DNA of 64,000 nt. It comes from Myrmaecium sp. VS I D KN 1 (Eukaryota; Ascomycota; Dothideomycetes; Valsariales; Valsariaceae). Where the stretch lies: NCBI GenBank assembly GCA_019775845.1, contig JADQAV010000038.1, positions 1 to 64,000 on the forward strand, read 5' to 3'. The notes beneath the pieces were generated by a model. That model was not told the origin of the DNA and did no database searches. It saw nothing but the letters and a program-made list of their open reading frames with translations. A program made the position numbers and the translations under genes. This document shows positions 11,476 to 23,068 of this stretch, in pieces. Within the stretch, counting starts at the first letter, position 1, and each line of letters begins with the position of its first letter.

Positions 11476-14450
11476 TCAGAGCCTTCCGTGCCGAGCCTTA
11501 AAGATGGCAATCTTGTCATCGTAGAACAAGATTTCCCTGAGCCTGACGTTCGGGCCCTTTCTCTCATCCTCTTGCATGAAACTGTCGTCGTCCTCGCTGT
11601 CATCGTGTGCATCCGACGTGAGGTCGGAATCGGACTCATCCTCTGTCGCAGTTATTGCGCCATCGGGATCATCCTCATCGTCGTCTTCTGTTTCATCGTC
11701 CTCGTCATCAGACAACACTGTCTCATGATGATTTTGATACGCAACGCCGAAAGCTTCCGACGGCGGCCCTCCATCTGCTCCGCTGGACGTGCTATCGCTC
11801 CTGCTACCCCACATCGGCGTTTTGCTTTCCAGAATTTCGAAACATTTCGTTAGGAGCCCCATATAGCACATCTCAATTTCGGGACGAAGGTGTACAATGT
11901 CAACAACCTGCATTGCAAGTTCGTGTGGCTGTATATTGTTGCCGTGCGGGTGATCTGCGATATGAGGGATGTAGAGGGAGCGGACATGGGGTATCTCAGG
12001 AAGTCGACGAAGGAAGTAATGCTATCAAGAGGTTAGGAATTGTCCTGACTCAGAGGCGCGGAAAGTCAACTTACCCAGTCCCCATACGCCAGGGTAACCG
12101 CCAGCTCCCTTAGAGCAGGCATCTGACCGCTGGTAATAAACGCAACGATTTCACGGGTGAGCATCCACTTCTTCCATTTCGTGCTGGACGTAATATGTCC
12201 GTCGATACCCCTCTCGCTACTGTCTATCATCAGTTTCTTCAAGCTCCTCTTGTGCCGTTTTAGAGGACCACGGTAAATGGCTTCAATAGTGACAGGCGAC
12301 AGGTAGGGACGCCCTTCCTGAAGAAACAACACCTCCAAACTGTCCGGACGCAGAGCATCTCGTAGAAATGCAATGAGCGCCGGGGATACTGCGTTCACGT
12401 GGATTTTCTTGAGATTCAGAAGATAATCTGATGTGCTAGGCTTTGGTAGCCTTCTTAGTACCTTCTTTGGACTGTCATATGCCAAAGAAGAGGAGTTGCT
12501 TGCTTGGTGGTTTACTTTGGGAGAGTAGGTCTTCCGCAGGGTCTTCCATAGCTGCTCGTGGTTATTGCAGTGTAGAAGTGTGAGTGTTGTCAAAATCGAC
12601 CAGTCGAATGCCTTCAGCATAACTGAAACCGATAACGGAACGCGCTCAAGCTCCAAAGTTTCCAATTGAAGCTTTCCGTCAAGCAGTGGGCCGATCTTGC
12701 TGTCAACGGGGGCTTGCCGAGTTGGCTTGAAAGAAGCACTCCTCTGCTCCAATGGCTCCCGGTCATTATCTGGATTGGTAGGATTGTCTGTAGGATCCGT
12801 TACGGACGAAATCCCATCCTGTGATACCAGGCCACCTGAAGTATGGGCATAGTAGTCAGATGCTACTGGCGCGGGTAACTCCATGTGCTCGCTTTCCGAC
12901 TCGTGATCGCGTGCCTCCATAGTTTGAGCTGGATCTGCATTCGAAGGATGGACGCCGTCCTTCTCATTCGCATGTAACAGACCGTGCTCTCTAAGTTCGG
13001 TCGTTGTGGAAAACCTAGGGGTCTCGCCATTGTTGCGCATGTTGAACACTCGACCGACCAAGACACCAAGAACGCCTCCTAGTCTGCGCTCGCCGATCGA
13101 ACACAGTGAAGTTCTGTCTGTGCTGTAGTCTACTTGATACACGCCGGAGCCGTTCCAAGCGGTTACCCAGTCACGCTGTTGGGCATGTCGTGCAATTCCC
13201 ACTCGTAACTCGCGAAGGCGCTTCTGAGAACGGGCGATGAGAATGCTCATCTCATCTAGGTATGGCAGTTCATCGATATCGAGAACATTCAAGCTCTTAA
13301 GAGCAGGTATGACCGAAAACGTAGGGTATTCCACACGGTCGATAGCGGAGGGGATGACGACCTGGTGGATAGGAACCACCACAGGCGCCTGTGCAATCCC
13401 ACCTCCTGACGCAGCGGCTGCGTTCTGGGGAGAAAGGCTGTTTGCAGGCATGGGTGGTGGCGGAAGAGGATGCGGAGGCTCAATGAGCGAGTTGTCATGC
13501 CACCTTATCCAGAGGCGTTCGAGGCGGCATTCTTGTCCATCATCACGATCCGCCAGGGAAGACAGTGCAAGCCAGACATCGCGCAAAACTCCGGTAGGCA
13601 TGTCCCACACGAATGTCTCCAGGTTCCTCATCCGCGCGACTGCCAGAGCTACTAAAGTGCCCAACATTTTCCCGCCTTCCTTAGTGATTAGGTATTCCTG
13701 GACCCAGTCTCTCGGGCCATTTCCCAACGAGAACTTCTTGGTAAATTGTGCATAATAATTGCCTCGCCGTCTCTTAGGCAAAGAATATAGGTTTTCAGCC
13801 TTGTTGTTTTGTGCCTGGGCTCTGCTAGCTCCGTTACGATAAGTTTGGCTTTTGGCGTGCGCTCTCTGAGCAGGAGACTCGCCGAATATCTCTTCTGCCA
13901 TAACCAGCGTCGCCAACCCATAAGTCAAGGCATCAACGCCGGTCCTTGGCTCCGCATGAGGGTCCGTATCCGGCCAGACGATATCAAAGCGAGAGTATAT
14001 GCAGGGTATAGTAAGCGCGTGAAATGCGGAGTGCGTTAGCGCCAGTGAAGTCAAGTCGTTCGTGTGTGGAAGCTGGCCCTCGAGGTTAGCACAGGGAGCA
14101 TACGGCTGGAGATGTGGCATACGTACGTGCTGTATGATTTCTCTGAGAACATCCACCGGCAGGTCCAGCAAGCGCAGCGGTGCTTCCTTCTCCGTCAAAG
14201 CTTCCCACTCCTTCTGCTTCCCTTTGAGGAGCTTCGCCATGATCTCTTTCGGCGAGGAGGTACTTGCGGGCGAGCTTGCGGCAGCATCAGCGGTAGGGGT
14301 TCTCGGCGCCTCCTCACCAAATACAGGCTCTATAGACAGGCTGGGATGAGAATACGGCTGTGTATGTACGCTGGGTAGTCCCTGATCGGGCGTTGAGGAC
14401 GTCGTGGCACCGCCTGGGGTCGGGGAACCGGAGGGGTTGGTCGCTGGCAT
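11476..14450 (-). CDS. F-box domain protein
   Basis: I read a 955-residue protein from exons 14127-14450, 12075-14072 and 11476-12021. The F-box lies at about residues 94-135 ('LLDLPVDVLREIIQH', then 'LPHTNDLTSLALTHSAFH'). Removing the 54-bp intron 14073-14126 joins its halves correctly. That intron has no stop and is a multiple of three, so an unspliced reading looks like one open frame. The middle is Leu-rich and resembles degenerate leucine-rich repeats ('LKSLNVLDIDELPYL', 'LRELAVTLAYGDW'). The last 130 residues contain a very acidic run of Asp and Glu. F-box proteins link substrates to the SCF ubiquitin ligase; the substrate here is unknown. Confidence 0.82.
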
Positions 14451-15264
14451 GCTGTTACTAGAACCGAGGATCCGCTGAAGCTGCGCGGTGGTGGGACCTC
14501 ATCAGGAGATGAGGTCGACGTGTACACTGCCAAAAACGATAGGAACAGTCGGCTCTGGAAGGCGTGATGGTCGCCTGGTGACGTGTTGGGTGTTCTGAAA
14601 TTGTTTCTTATTAGGCGTTCAAGCTAGCTGGTGCTTCGTAGATTGACTGTCGGGTTGCGGATGGACACTGGTGGTTCAGAGGAGGTCCCTGCTTGAGACT
14701 ACCTGCCCACACCGCCTACAGATTCCCAATGAAGCTACTCCGTACCCCAGACCCCGGATCCCACCTATCCCGTTCGATTGCGGAACAACATGTAGACCCC
14801 CGGAGGGACCTCATGTCATGTACTGGTACAGAGGTATTGACCACTGATCTCCCTTGCATCTCCAACTTTCGTTTCAATTCATACGTTTTTGGAGCTCGGA
14901 AGCTTTGCGCAATGTATATATAATTGCAAGTGCACATTCGGTGCCTATGAACAACACCCCGGATGCTCTTTCGCCAACGCCAGTAACCCTTCAACGACAA
15001 ACGTGATAGGGCCGAGCAATCGTTGTCACGTATATTCCTAAACCCCAAGTGCCTTAATATGATCTTCCCACTTGGAAATCCATCACCAAGATCGAAATGA
15101 TGGTTTCTTATGTCAAATAACTGAAAGCGTTCGAAGGATTGCTTTATGTGGAAAGAACTATCCACCTATCCAGCAAATGGCAAGGTTGTCTGTCCGCGTT
15201 CTGGATCACTCATCCTGCAATGAAATTAGCGTTGTGGTGTCGGCAAGGTATGATGAAAGCAAAC
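14451..15264. other. Intergenic: F-box promoter and SMC6 3' flank
   Basis: This stretch of 814 bp separates two minus-strand genes. A 149-codon minus frame at 14716-15165 has no family resemblance and probably arises by chance in the SMC6 trailer. Nothing else stands out. Confidence 0.55.
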
Positions 15265-18200
15265 TTACTTGATGATCTTGACATCCTCAGCAAGATTGAC
15301 GTTGCCCATCGCTTGCGGCGTGATAAGAATATACTGCCGACCGACGCTCTTTCTTGCCGCTTGTATCATCATTTTCATTGAGATATCACGGTTGACGTTA
15401 TCCATGAACACATCGAATTCGTCAAGACAGCGAATAGGAGAGCCCATTGCGTCCCATAGAGACAGTAGAAGACAGATCGTAGAAAATGACTTCTCGCCAC
15501 CAGACAGCGTCTTTGTCTGACGTCCCTTATCGCTTCGCTGTTGGATATCCGGTTCAACCTTGATATCGAGCCACTTGCGGGATGGGTCAATCTCAAGGTT
15601 GCCACGGAACTTGCGCTCGCTAAGAAGGTAGGCAAATGTGATACGGGCACGGCTGGAGATGAAACGACGGAACTTCGCCCATCGGTCCTTGCGGTTCATC
15701 ATTGCCATCTTGAGCGACGACGCAGTAGCCTCAAGGTTGCGAACTTGGATTTTTGCGTTGTCCAAAGTATTTTTAGCTTCCAAGCATCTCTCTGCCAACT
15801 CTTCCCGTGTTGCCCCAAGGTCCCTCTCGCCCATCTTGATGTCGGCATCCAACTTCTTCAGTTTGTTCTTCAGGCTCTCGAAAGTCTCTCCACGGTCGAT
15901 AGGAACGCGTTCGCTAATTTTAGAAGCCTCTGCAATCCAGTTCTGGACGGTCTCGATCTGCTTCTGGCGTTCTTCTTCCTGTTCAGCTCTTTCTTGGTTC
16001 GCATCCTCGACTTTCTGAACAGCTCTGTTCTTCTCGTGAAGCCTCGCTTTGCGTACCTCGTCAAGTTTGCTTAACGAGTTTTGAGCCTTGCGGATTTTCA
16101 TATCAAACTCCACTATTTGCCTTTGAACAATGTCCAGCTTATCTTTGAGTTGACGGTTGGCACTGACAAGCCTATCCTTCTCAGCTATTGCATCTCCAAA
16201 TGCGTTTTGCTGGAACCTCAGTTCGGCTTCCAGGACACCGAGTTGATCGTTTAATGCCTCAATAGTGCCGGCTTGCGGCATATCTACATCCAACTCATGT
16301 CGCAGGCGTTCTTCGTGCTCTTCCGCCTGCTGGTGTGCCAGGCGGAGCTCCCTTGACTGACTTTTATGTCTGTTGATCCGATCTTGGCAACTTCGCATTT
16401 CCGCCTGAGCTTCTTTGTAGGCTTGGTCGATTTCGGCATATTCGTGCTTCAGAGCGGCAAGGTTCTCCTCTTCAGCAGCTATGCGCGCACTCAAATCAGT
16501 CTTCATCCTCGGTCTCCCAGTAAATTTCTCTATAGGGTCGATTCGCGGGCCCGAAACTCCTAAGGCGAAACGATGACCGTCTCCGCGAATCTCGTCGTGC
16601 ATTGAGAAAGTCTGACGGACATTTTTGGGGGCTGGGCCGTCGCACATGAACTTATATGCTTCTTTGCGGCTTTTGATTAGTACAGTCTGATCGACCGTTT
16701 GATGGATAATGCAGGCTTTGCGAGCAAGATCGTTTTCGAATCTCAAGACTCGCAGCCAGGTCGTCAAATGAGGATCCGGTTCGTTCCCAGATATGTCGAT
16801 AGGCGCTGGGCTAACGATAAGAACCTCTCCGTTATAACCACTTCTTTTTATCAACCCGGAGAGTATGCTTTGATCATGTTTGGTAGTAACGGCGAAGGCG
16901 TTCAGAATTCGGCCCGAGGACTTCTCCAGTATAGACGACCATTCCGGCTGCAAGAGGCTTATGTATCGGCCTAACGGACCTACCGGTGGGTTTCGAAACC
17001 CCCTTTCCTCCTTGATCATCCCCAGAAGCGACCCAAGACCTCTGTCATAGCCCGACATCCATTGGCCATCATCCTTTCGGAGGCTGTTTAACAAACTCTC
17101 AGTTTTGCGTATCTCCTCGCGTTTCGCCTCGACAACTGGTTTCAGTTTCTTCAAAGCATCCTCAGCAGCGGCCTTATCGCGATCGATTTGTTTGGCGTTG
17201 GACTCATGGTCCACCATGGCTTGGTGGGCATTCTGCACGGCTTCCTTTGCTTCTTGGATTTCGTCGAGCTTCCGAGCATGGGCTCCACCCATCGCAGCCT
17301 CTTGTCGTTGTCGCTCCTTTGCGATATCATCTTGAATCTTGGCCATCTGACTTTCAGTCGTTTTGATTTCGCCCTGTATGTCTCGCTGTTGTGACTATCA
17401 TCGATGTTAGTCTGTAGTTGTCCGCAGTCAAATCAAGCGTCATACCAGGTTTTGCTGGAGTTTGTCCTTGTTCTCGTCGAATTGAGCCTTGAGGCCAGCA
17501 TGTTCATCACGGTAAGGCTCTTTTTGGCTGTTAAGGTTTTCCAGTGTGGTCTGCGCAGAATTATGTTGTCTGTCAGCCTCATCAAAAGCGACGCTGGCCT
17601 CTTCTGCCTCAGCAGTGGCCTGGGCAACTTTTGCATCTGCGCGCCTGATTTCTTCTTCGACCTGCTCCAGATATTTCTCTTGCTCCTCAACCTGCACCCA
17701 AGCCATCTGATGACGATAGTTGTTTAACTTGGCTCGAAGCCCGTCATGCCGAGTTGCACGCTGCAGCTTCTTCTCCGCTTCATGGTAGGTTCTCTGCAAA
17801 TGTCTAACGTCATCATGTTTCGTTCGAATCTTCGCCTCCATGCCATCCAAAGATTGCTCCAAGAGCCTATAGTCATTGTCGAGTTGCTCTAATTGGGTGC
17901 CTCTCACGAAGAACTTATATTTATCATGGGGTGTTGAGTGGTTGAGAAATTGACGCGCCATATCCTGTGTCAGGACGTTCATCGGATTATCCAGTTGCAA
18001 AGCAAAGGCATCGGCTATGTCTTCAAGGTCGGCTCTCTTTGTGGATATGATCCTTTCCTTTGCATTCTTGATCTTGAAGCCGCTCGTACCGGACCTGGAG
18101 AAATGGCGTTCGACGATGATCGATTTCCCGTACACTTCCGGCTGGTACGCGGACGGTCCTTGGTTCTTGATCTTGACTGACAGGATCGCCTGGTCCGTCC

Positions 18201-18832
18201 CCTCCTTGATGAAACTCTTCAAGCTTTGTCCGCGATTTGTCGCCGTAGCCTTCCCTCCCAAGCATAATGTCAAAGCAGTCAGAACTGCGCTCTTGCCGCT
18301 ACCGTTGTGGCCGATAACAAAGTTGATCAGCGGCCCAACCTTGACGGTCAGTCTGTCGTGGCACATGAAGTTGATGCATTTGATTTCCTCGATGATAGCG
18401 TTGTCCGCAGCCTGGTTGATCTGATCCTTGCTCCGTTGAACCTGCTTCAAGTATATCTGCGTTTGCCGTATGTCATCTTGCTCTTGGTATCGCAAATCAT
18501 CTTCCGCATCCGGCTCCTCGTTCGCGTCGTCTCCGTCTTCGTCGCCATCGCGCATAAACTGCTCGTTTTCGGAATCTTCCGAGCTGATCTCGTCCGGGGC
18601 ATCGGAGGCATCACTGCTTTGGTCACCGTCTTCTAGAGCTGTAGATAGCCGCGCGCGCTTTTTGCGCGCCTATCGCAAAGACTTAGCTTGTCGCCTTCCT
18701 ATGACTGGCTCTCCCACTTACATTATCATGTGGCAGCTCAGGCGAAGACTCGGTACCATCTATTTGCAAACCCTCATCGTCATCGCCAGTCGCCTGCACT
18801 CTTGAACGTTTTGATGGCAGCATAGGCGCCAT
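15265..18832 (-). CDS. SMC6: SMC6, subunit of the SMC5-SMC6 complex
   Basis: This gene encodes a 1154-residue protein from exons 18722-18832, 17446-18669 and 15265-17394, with introns of 52 and 51 bp. An acidic N-terminal tail is followed by Walker A 'GHNGSGKS' at residues 157-164. Two long coiled coils flank a hinge near the middle. The ABC signature 'LSGGEKSFS' starts near 1075, and Walker B 'CLDEFDVFMD' follows near 1102. The short linkers, 'FMCHDRLTV' near Walker A and the ending 'NLAEDVKIIK' fit SMC6 rather than SMC5. With SMC5 and Nse subunits the protein acts in homologous-recombination repair and replication-fork stability. The ATG at 18832 gives the usual family length; an upstream in-frame start at 18895 would add 21 residues. 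Confidence 0.95.
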
Positions 18833-19106
18833 GGTTGTGGCCGCCTTGGACGTGCGTGCAGCAACTGCCTGACATAAATTGAGGTTGAAGGTCATTTACG
18901 CGGGTGACGCGACGAGGTGCGATAGTCGCGAAGTCACGGGCTAGGCAACAAGGCAGAAACATCGCCGTTAAATGCAGTGGTTTTCTGATGCCTCCGCTCG
19001 ATCATACAACAAAGACATGATTATGGGTATCCCAGCATATCTCTCCAAGTTATTAATATGTACAAAGAAGTATAACTGCCGCTCCAAATGTTAGGGAACC
19101 GGGTTC

Positions 19107-20045
19107 CTACTCGTTCTTCTCCTGATCCATCTCATTCTCGCGCTTATCAAGGATGCGATCTATGATTCCAAGATCCATCGCTTCCTTGGGTCCCATAAAG
19201 TAGTCTCTCTCCATGAGCTTCTCGATCTCATCGAGGGTGTGGGGCTTCGTCATGTGCCGCTGGTAGATCTGATTCAGCTGGTGCCTGACGCGCAGTATCT
19301 CTTTCGCGTGGATCGCAATATCAGATGCTTGCCCACTATATCCACCGCTAGGCTGATGTACCATCACACTACTGTGTGGAAGGCAGTACCGGTGGCCAGC
19401 CTCCCCTCCGCAGAGGAGCAGAGAGCCCATTGACGCCGCTTGTCCTATGCAGATTGTTGTGACGGGAGACCGAATATAGGTCATAGTATCGTAAATAGCA
19501 AGGCCTTTGAAAGCACATGGTTAGCTAAATCCACATTACGAAAAGATGATCGCCATGCCCGGAGCGTGTGCACGGGACCTTACCAGCAGTAACCGACCCT
19601 CCGGGAGAGTTGATGTACAGGTTTATAGGCTTCTCTGGATTGTCCGCTTCGAGAAACAGAAGTTGCGCTACGATCGAAGCGGACATCGAGTCGTCGACCG
19701 GTCCATTGAGGCATACGATGCGCTCTTTCAGCAGGCGGGAGAATATATCATCTTTGAGGCTAAGAGATTAGCGAAAGCTATCGGGACTCGTCTGTTCAGG
19801 GCGCGTGTTTACATGTATGCCAGCCTCCTCCCTGCAAAGTCAGCGGACATTCCTTAGCAGATGTGTGCTTTACATACCACTGTCTCAGTTACGAAAGGTG
19901 TCGGCGTCCATCCTCTTGTTGGTTGGGGTCGCGCAGCGTCAATAGCAGGGATACGGGAGAAAGCTCGCATCCCAGATCGCAGCGCAAACGGGCTTCGAAG
20001 AGTCGAGGCCGAAGCCTGTCGTATTCTCGGGAGTGCTCTGGACAT
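19107..20045 (-). CDS. clpP: Mitochondrial ClpP protease subunit
   Basis: This gene encodes a 250-residue protein from four exons: 19878-20045, 19813-19831, 19584-19751 and 19107-19504. The second exon is only 19 nt. The first 55 residues are rich in Arg, Ser and Ala without acidic residues early on, as expected of a mitochondrial presequence. The serine protease triad is readable: S143 in 'GQAASMGS', H168 in 'VMVHQPSGG' and D219 in 'MERDYFM'. The oxyanion segment 'NSPGGSV' is also present. In the family, two rings of seven subunits form a chamber in the matrix and degrade proteins delivered by ClpX. ClpP has been lost in some yeasts but kept in many filamentous fungi. It is divergent from the gene at 20229, only 183 bp away. 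Confidence 0.94.
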
Positions 20046-20228
20046 GGCGCGTACGAGGTTGATGTTCAAGCTTGCAGGCAAGTTGCCCTGCACCGGTGAG
20101 AGCGGTAGGTCGGCGTGAAGACCACCAAGCTCCATCTTATCTGATCTTGCGGGGATGTCAGCCCTACGGGGAAATTTCCGTCCGGGAAAGCAACGAGGCC
20201 GCATGTCAACCCATGCATCTCCGAACCC
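20046..20228. promoter_or_regulatory. Divergent promoter region, clpP and neighbour
   Basis: This stretch of 183 bp separates two opposite start codons, so the two genes must share or overlap regulatory DNA. Both products look mitochondrial, which would fit coordinated expression, but I cannot point to a specific motif. Confidence 0.4.
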
Positions 20229-21592
20229 ATGAAGGCGCGCTGGAGGGTCATCAAGCGGTCGGAAATCCTACCGCGTCATGACCGTGGGTTCAATACCGCG
20301 CCAGCTCTGACAAGAGAGTTGGCAGCTACAGGACCAGTACAAGAGGAGGAGGAGCAAGATGGCTCCTCCGCGCAACGACGCCGAGTGGGGAGCAATCGCT
20401 CCCTACCATTGCCCCCTGTTATGGACGCCAAGTACCAGGCATCGCGGAATAGGTGGTTAGCACCGAAGGCAAAGCCAGATCCGAACAACTTCACGGACTT
20501 CCAGAGACGTTTCAAGGAGAACCCTTTCGGTACCTCAACCTCATCTTTCTTTCTGTATATAGCACGGTCACTAACAGTAACCCAGCTCATGCGCTCGCAA
20601 CTCCCATCCGGCACAGCAACCCCATCGATGAATATCTCCCAACATTCTTCTGCGCCGTCATGGAGCTGAAGGACCACCCGAAGACCAAAGCGCCCTGGCT
20701 TATTCCCACCGCGCTGTCCCGGCAAGCCGCCAAAGCAAAGACGACCAACAAAAGCATCCCGATCCACATCGCCTCCAAACACCCCGCGCACATCTGCCTC
20801 CGCAAGGCCATGTTCGACGTCGCCGCGCGACGGTCGTCCTTCATAGACTGGCTCTCCGCCCGCGTCGCCGCCCACCGCTCCGTCGGCGAGCGCTCCAGAA
20901 TCGTCTGTCGGGAGGACATGGCGGACGTCATCCACCGGCTGCTGGTCCAAATCGCCGCGCAGCGCCTTCGGCCCGTGCTGAACCACAACTACAACCGTCC
21001 GGAGAACCCGAAGGCGACGGTGATCCTGCCCAACGGCCCCACCGACGCCGCCGCGCACGACGAAGTCGCCTGCATCCTCTACCTGCAGCCGCCCGGCTGG
21101 TCCGCGGCGCTGGAGCAGGCCAGGACGCAGCTGGAGACCATACAAGCGGCTATTCAAAAGGAGCAGAAGTTCCTAGAAAAAGCCGTCAAAGTACGAGACG
21201 CGCGCAGAGTCCAGCGGGCCAAAGAAGCAAGCAAAGGCAAGACGAAGGCTGCGGACGATGCGGCTGCTCTCGATCCCGCGCCGGAAAAGGCACACCTCAA
21301 GATCCAGGTCGATACGGCGGGGACGTACATCACGCCCTCGCTGACCCCGCAGCTGCATCCTCTGATGCAGTATCCGCCCCTTGATTTCCCGACGGCGGAC
21401 TACCGTGGCCGGAAGGTCCCGGTGTATCACCTATGCGCGCTGTTCGGCGGAGCGGAACGGATTAAGGAGATGGTCAAAGGCACGCGGTTCGAGCATGCGA
21501 GATGTGTGGCTGTTCGAGGAGGTCCGGATACGCTGAACTTTCAGCTTTGGATGTGGCGGCTGCAAGGGTATATGGCGGAGACTCGGCCGTGA
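20229..21592 (+). CDS. Conserved fungal protein, unknown function, likely mitochondrial
   Basis: I read a 435-residue protein from exons 20229-20529 and 20586-21592, joined by a 56-bp intron. The Arg-rich, acid-free N-terminus ('MKARWRVIKRSEILPR') looks like a mitochondrial targeting sequence. After the join, 'FKENPFAHALATPIR' is a motif I associate with a Pezizomycotina family often labelled only hypothetical or esterase-like; I see no serine-hydrolase motif that would support an esterase. The middle holds a Lys/Arg/Ala-rich helical stretch (about 270-330) that may form a coiled coil. The C-terminus 'DFPTADYRGRKVPVYHL' and 'LNFQLWMWRLQGYMAE' looks folded. A mitoribosome-associated role is one possibility, but this is only a guess. 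It is divergent from clpP. Confidence 0.7.
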
Positions 21593-22011
21593 GGTGGAGG
21601 AACATGGAGGGATTGTCTGTCATCTGACGAGTTGAAGTCCAGGTGACAGTCTGTGTGAGAAGCAACGTCTTCACAAACTGAAGACAACGGTTGGTCGATG
21701 TACGATAAAAGATGTAATATTAGCTCATGTAGATTAGGAAAATGATACACATTTCCACGCTCAAGAAGTAAGCTAGTATGCGCTTCGCACACGGCTATGA
21801 GAATCTCGAGGATCCCATTGTGCGTGTGAGTGCTCTTCAATGACATCGTCCATGTCGAAAAATCGATGAATAGGAAAGAAGAGATGAGAGAGCAGCTCGT
21901 AAAAGGAAAAGCAGAAAGGAAAAAGGAGCCGTTGTAGAACCTCCCATCCAAAAAGGAACGAGAAGAGAAAATAGCCTCCACCCCTCCGAACCCACAACTC
22001 CAGCCCACCCC
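21593..22011. other. Convergent intergenic region
   Basis: This holds the 3' flanks of the gene ending at 21592 (+) and the small minus-strand gene ending at 22012. Purine-rich runs near 21890-21970 on the plus strand are the only compositional feature. Confidence 0.55.
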
Positions 22012-22676
22012 CTACCTCTCCTTCCTAACCAGCACCCTCACGGCCCTACCCCCACCCGCCGACGCCCTCCGCACGCCCTCAATCTCCCGGCTCAACACGC
22101 CCACCTCCCGCTCAACCCGCGCGAGCAAGCGCTCGAGCGCCTCGACGGGGCTCGCGCCACGGGCGTCGTAGCAGGGGCGGAAGTTGTGGTCGTCGATGTG
22201 CTCGATGAGGTGGGCGGTGTGGGTTTCTTCTTCTTCCTCGTTGATGTTGTTGATGTTGTTGTTGGTGTGGGGGTTGGCGAGGAAAGGTGGGATGGAGGGG
22301 GGAGGGGAGATGTGAAGGCCGGTGGTGATGGTGAAGTTGAGGCCGACGAAGAGGGCGCGGGCGTTGTCTGGGTTGAGGAGGTGAGCTAGGTGGTGGTGGT
22401 TGTGGGGAGGATCGTACCGATGATCTGCGCTTTAAGGGCCTCGCAGTATTGGCGCTCTTGGAGCTTGGAGGTCATGTCCGGCTCTGAAGAAGGCAGGATG
22501 TTGTAGAGCGGCGGAGAACTGGTGGACTGGTGGCTGCCTGCGCGGGCAGTGGTTGAGGTGGGTGTTCTGGGGCCCTGACGGCCGCCGTGACGGCTTTGAG
22601 ATCGTCCGTCGGTGTGGTGGTGAGAGGAAGGACCGCTGAGGCGGCTGAGGAAGGGGAGGCTTCTGTAGCGGAACAT
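22012..22676 (-). CDS. Unknown small protein, member A of a tandem pair
   Basis: I read a 204-residue protein from exons 22418-22676 and 22012-22367. The 50-bp intron was placed by comparison with the neighbour at 23069-23668. An acceptor 18 bp nearer would give a 32-bp intron, which is too short for such genomes. The N-terminal 60 residues are Ser/Arg/His-rich. A helix with 'QERQYCEALKAQII' ends at the intron, and the second exon ends with 'SPVEALERLLARVEREVG' and a basic tail. No known domain is recognisable. The order helix, phase-1 intron, variable strand-like middle, then 'EAL' helix is shared with the neighbour. A Pro/Asn/Glu-rich insert in the middle, encoded by GTT repeats on the plus strand, is unique to this copy. 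Confidence 0.6.
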
Positions 22677-23068
22677 TGTATGCTTTCACTTGGGAGAACC
22701 CTGGTGGTGACTGGTGGTGAAGTTTATGATGACTGAGATCTGACTGGGTATATGGAAGATGGTTGTAGAAACTAGGTGGAAGTAAAGAAGTAGAAGCAAA
22801 TATACGGTCGATTTATTGAGGCGTGCCGTCTAGGCAGGGCTGGAAGATAAAGCAAGATCTCCGACTAGAGCATGAAAGGAGAAGGGTATATCCAAGCAAG
22901 AATAATAGAGAAATCCCAATAGCTCACCGCCACAATCTCATGGATGTCTGTCTCCCACTGTAGCCACCTGTTTTCTTCATCTGATCTGGTTAATAGTCAT
23001 TCTGATACCAGGGTTGCTTTCTGGGCGTCTCCCGCCTTTTTGTCATTCTGCCTTCCCGTTGCCTTTAT
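22677..23068. other. Intergenic between the tandem unknown genes
   Basis: This should hold the promoter of copy A and the trailer of copy B, both on the minus strand. I see no gene or repeat. Confidence 0.5.

Noticed and set aside
20276-21157. 293-codon minus-strand frame
   Set aside because: It lies entirely opposite the well-supported gene at 20229-21592 and is Gly/Val/Asp-rich, as expected for an antisense shadow of GC-rich coding DNA.
22386-22417. 32-bp intron in copy A of the tandem pair
   Set aside because: It is too short for this genome, and the acceptor 18 bp further restores alignment with copy B at the same intron phase.
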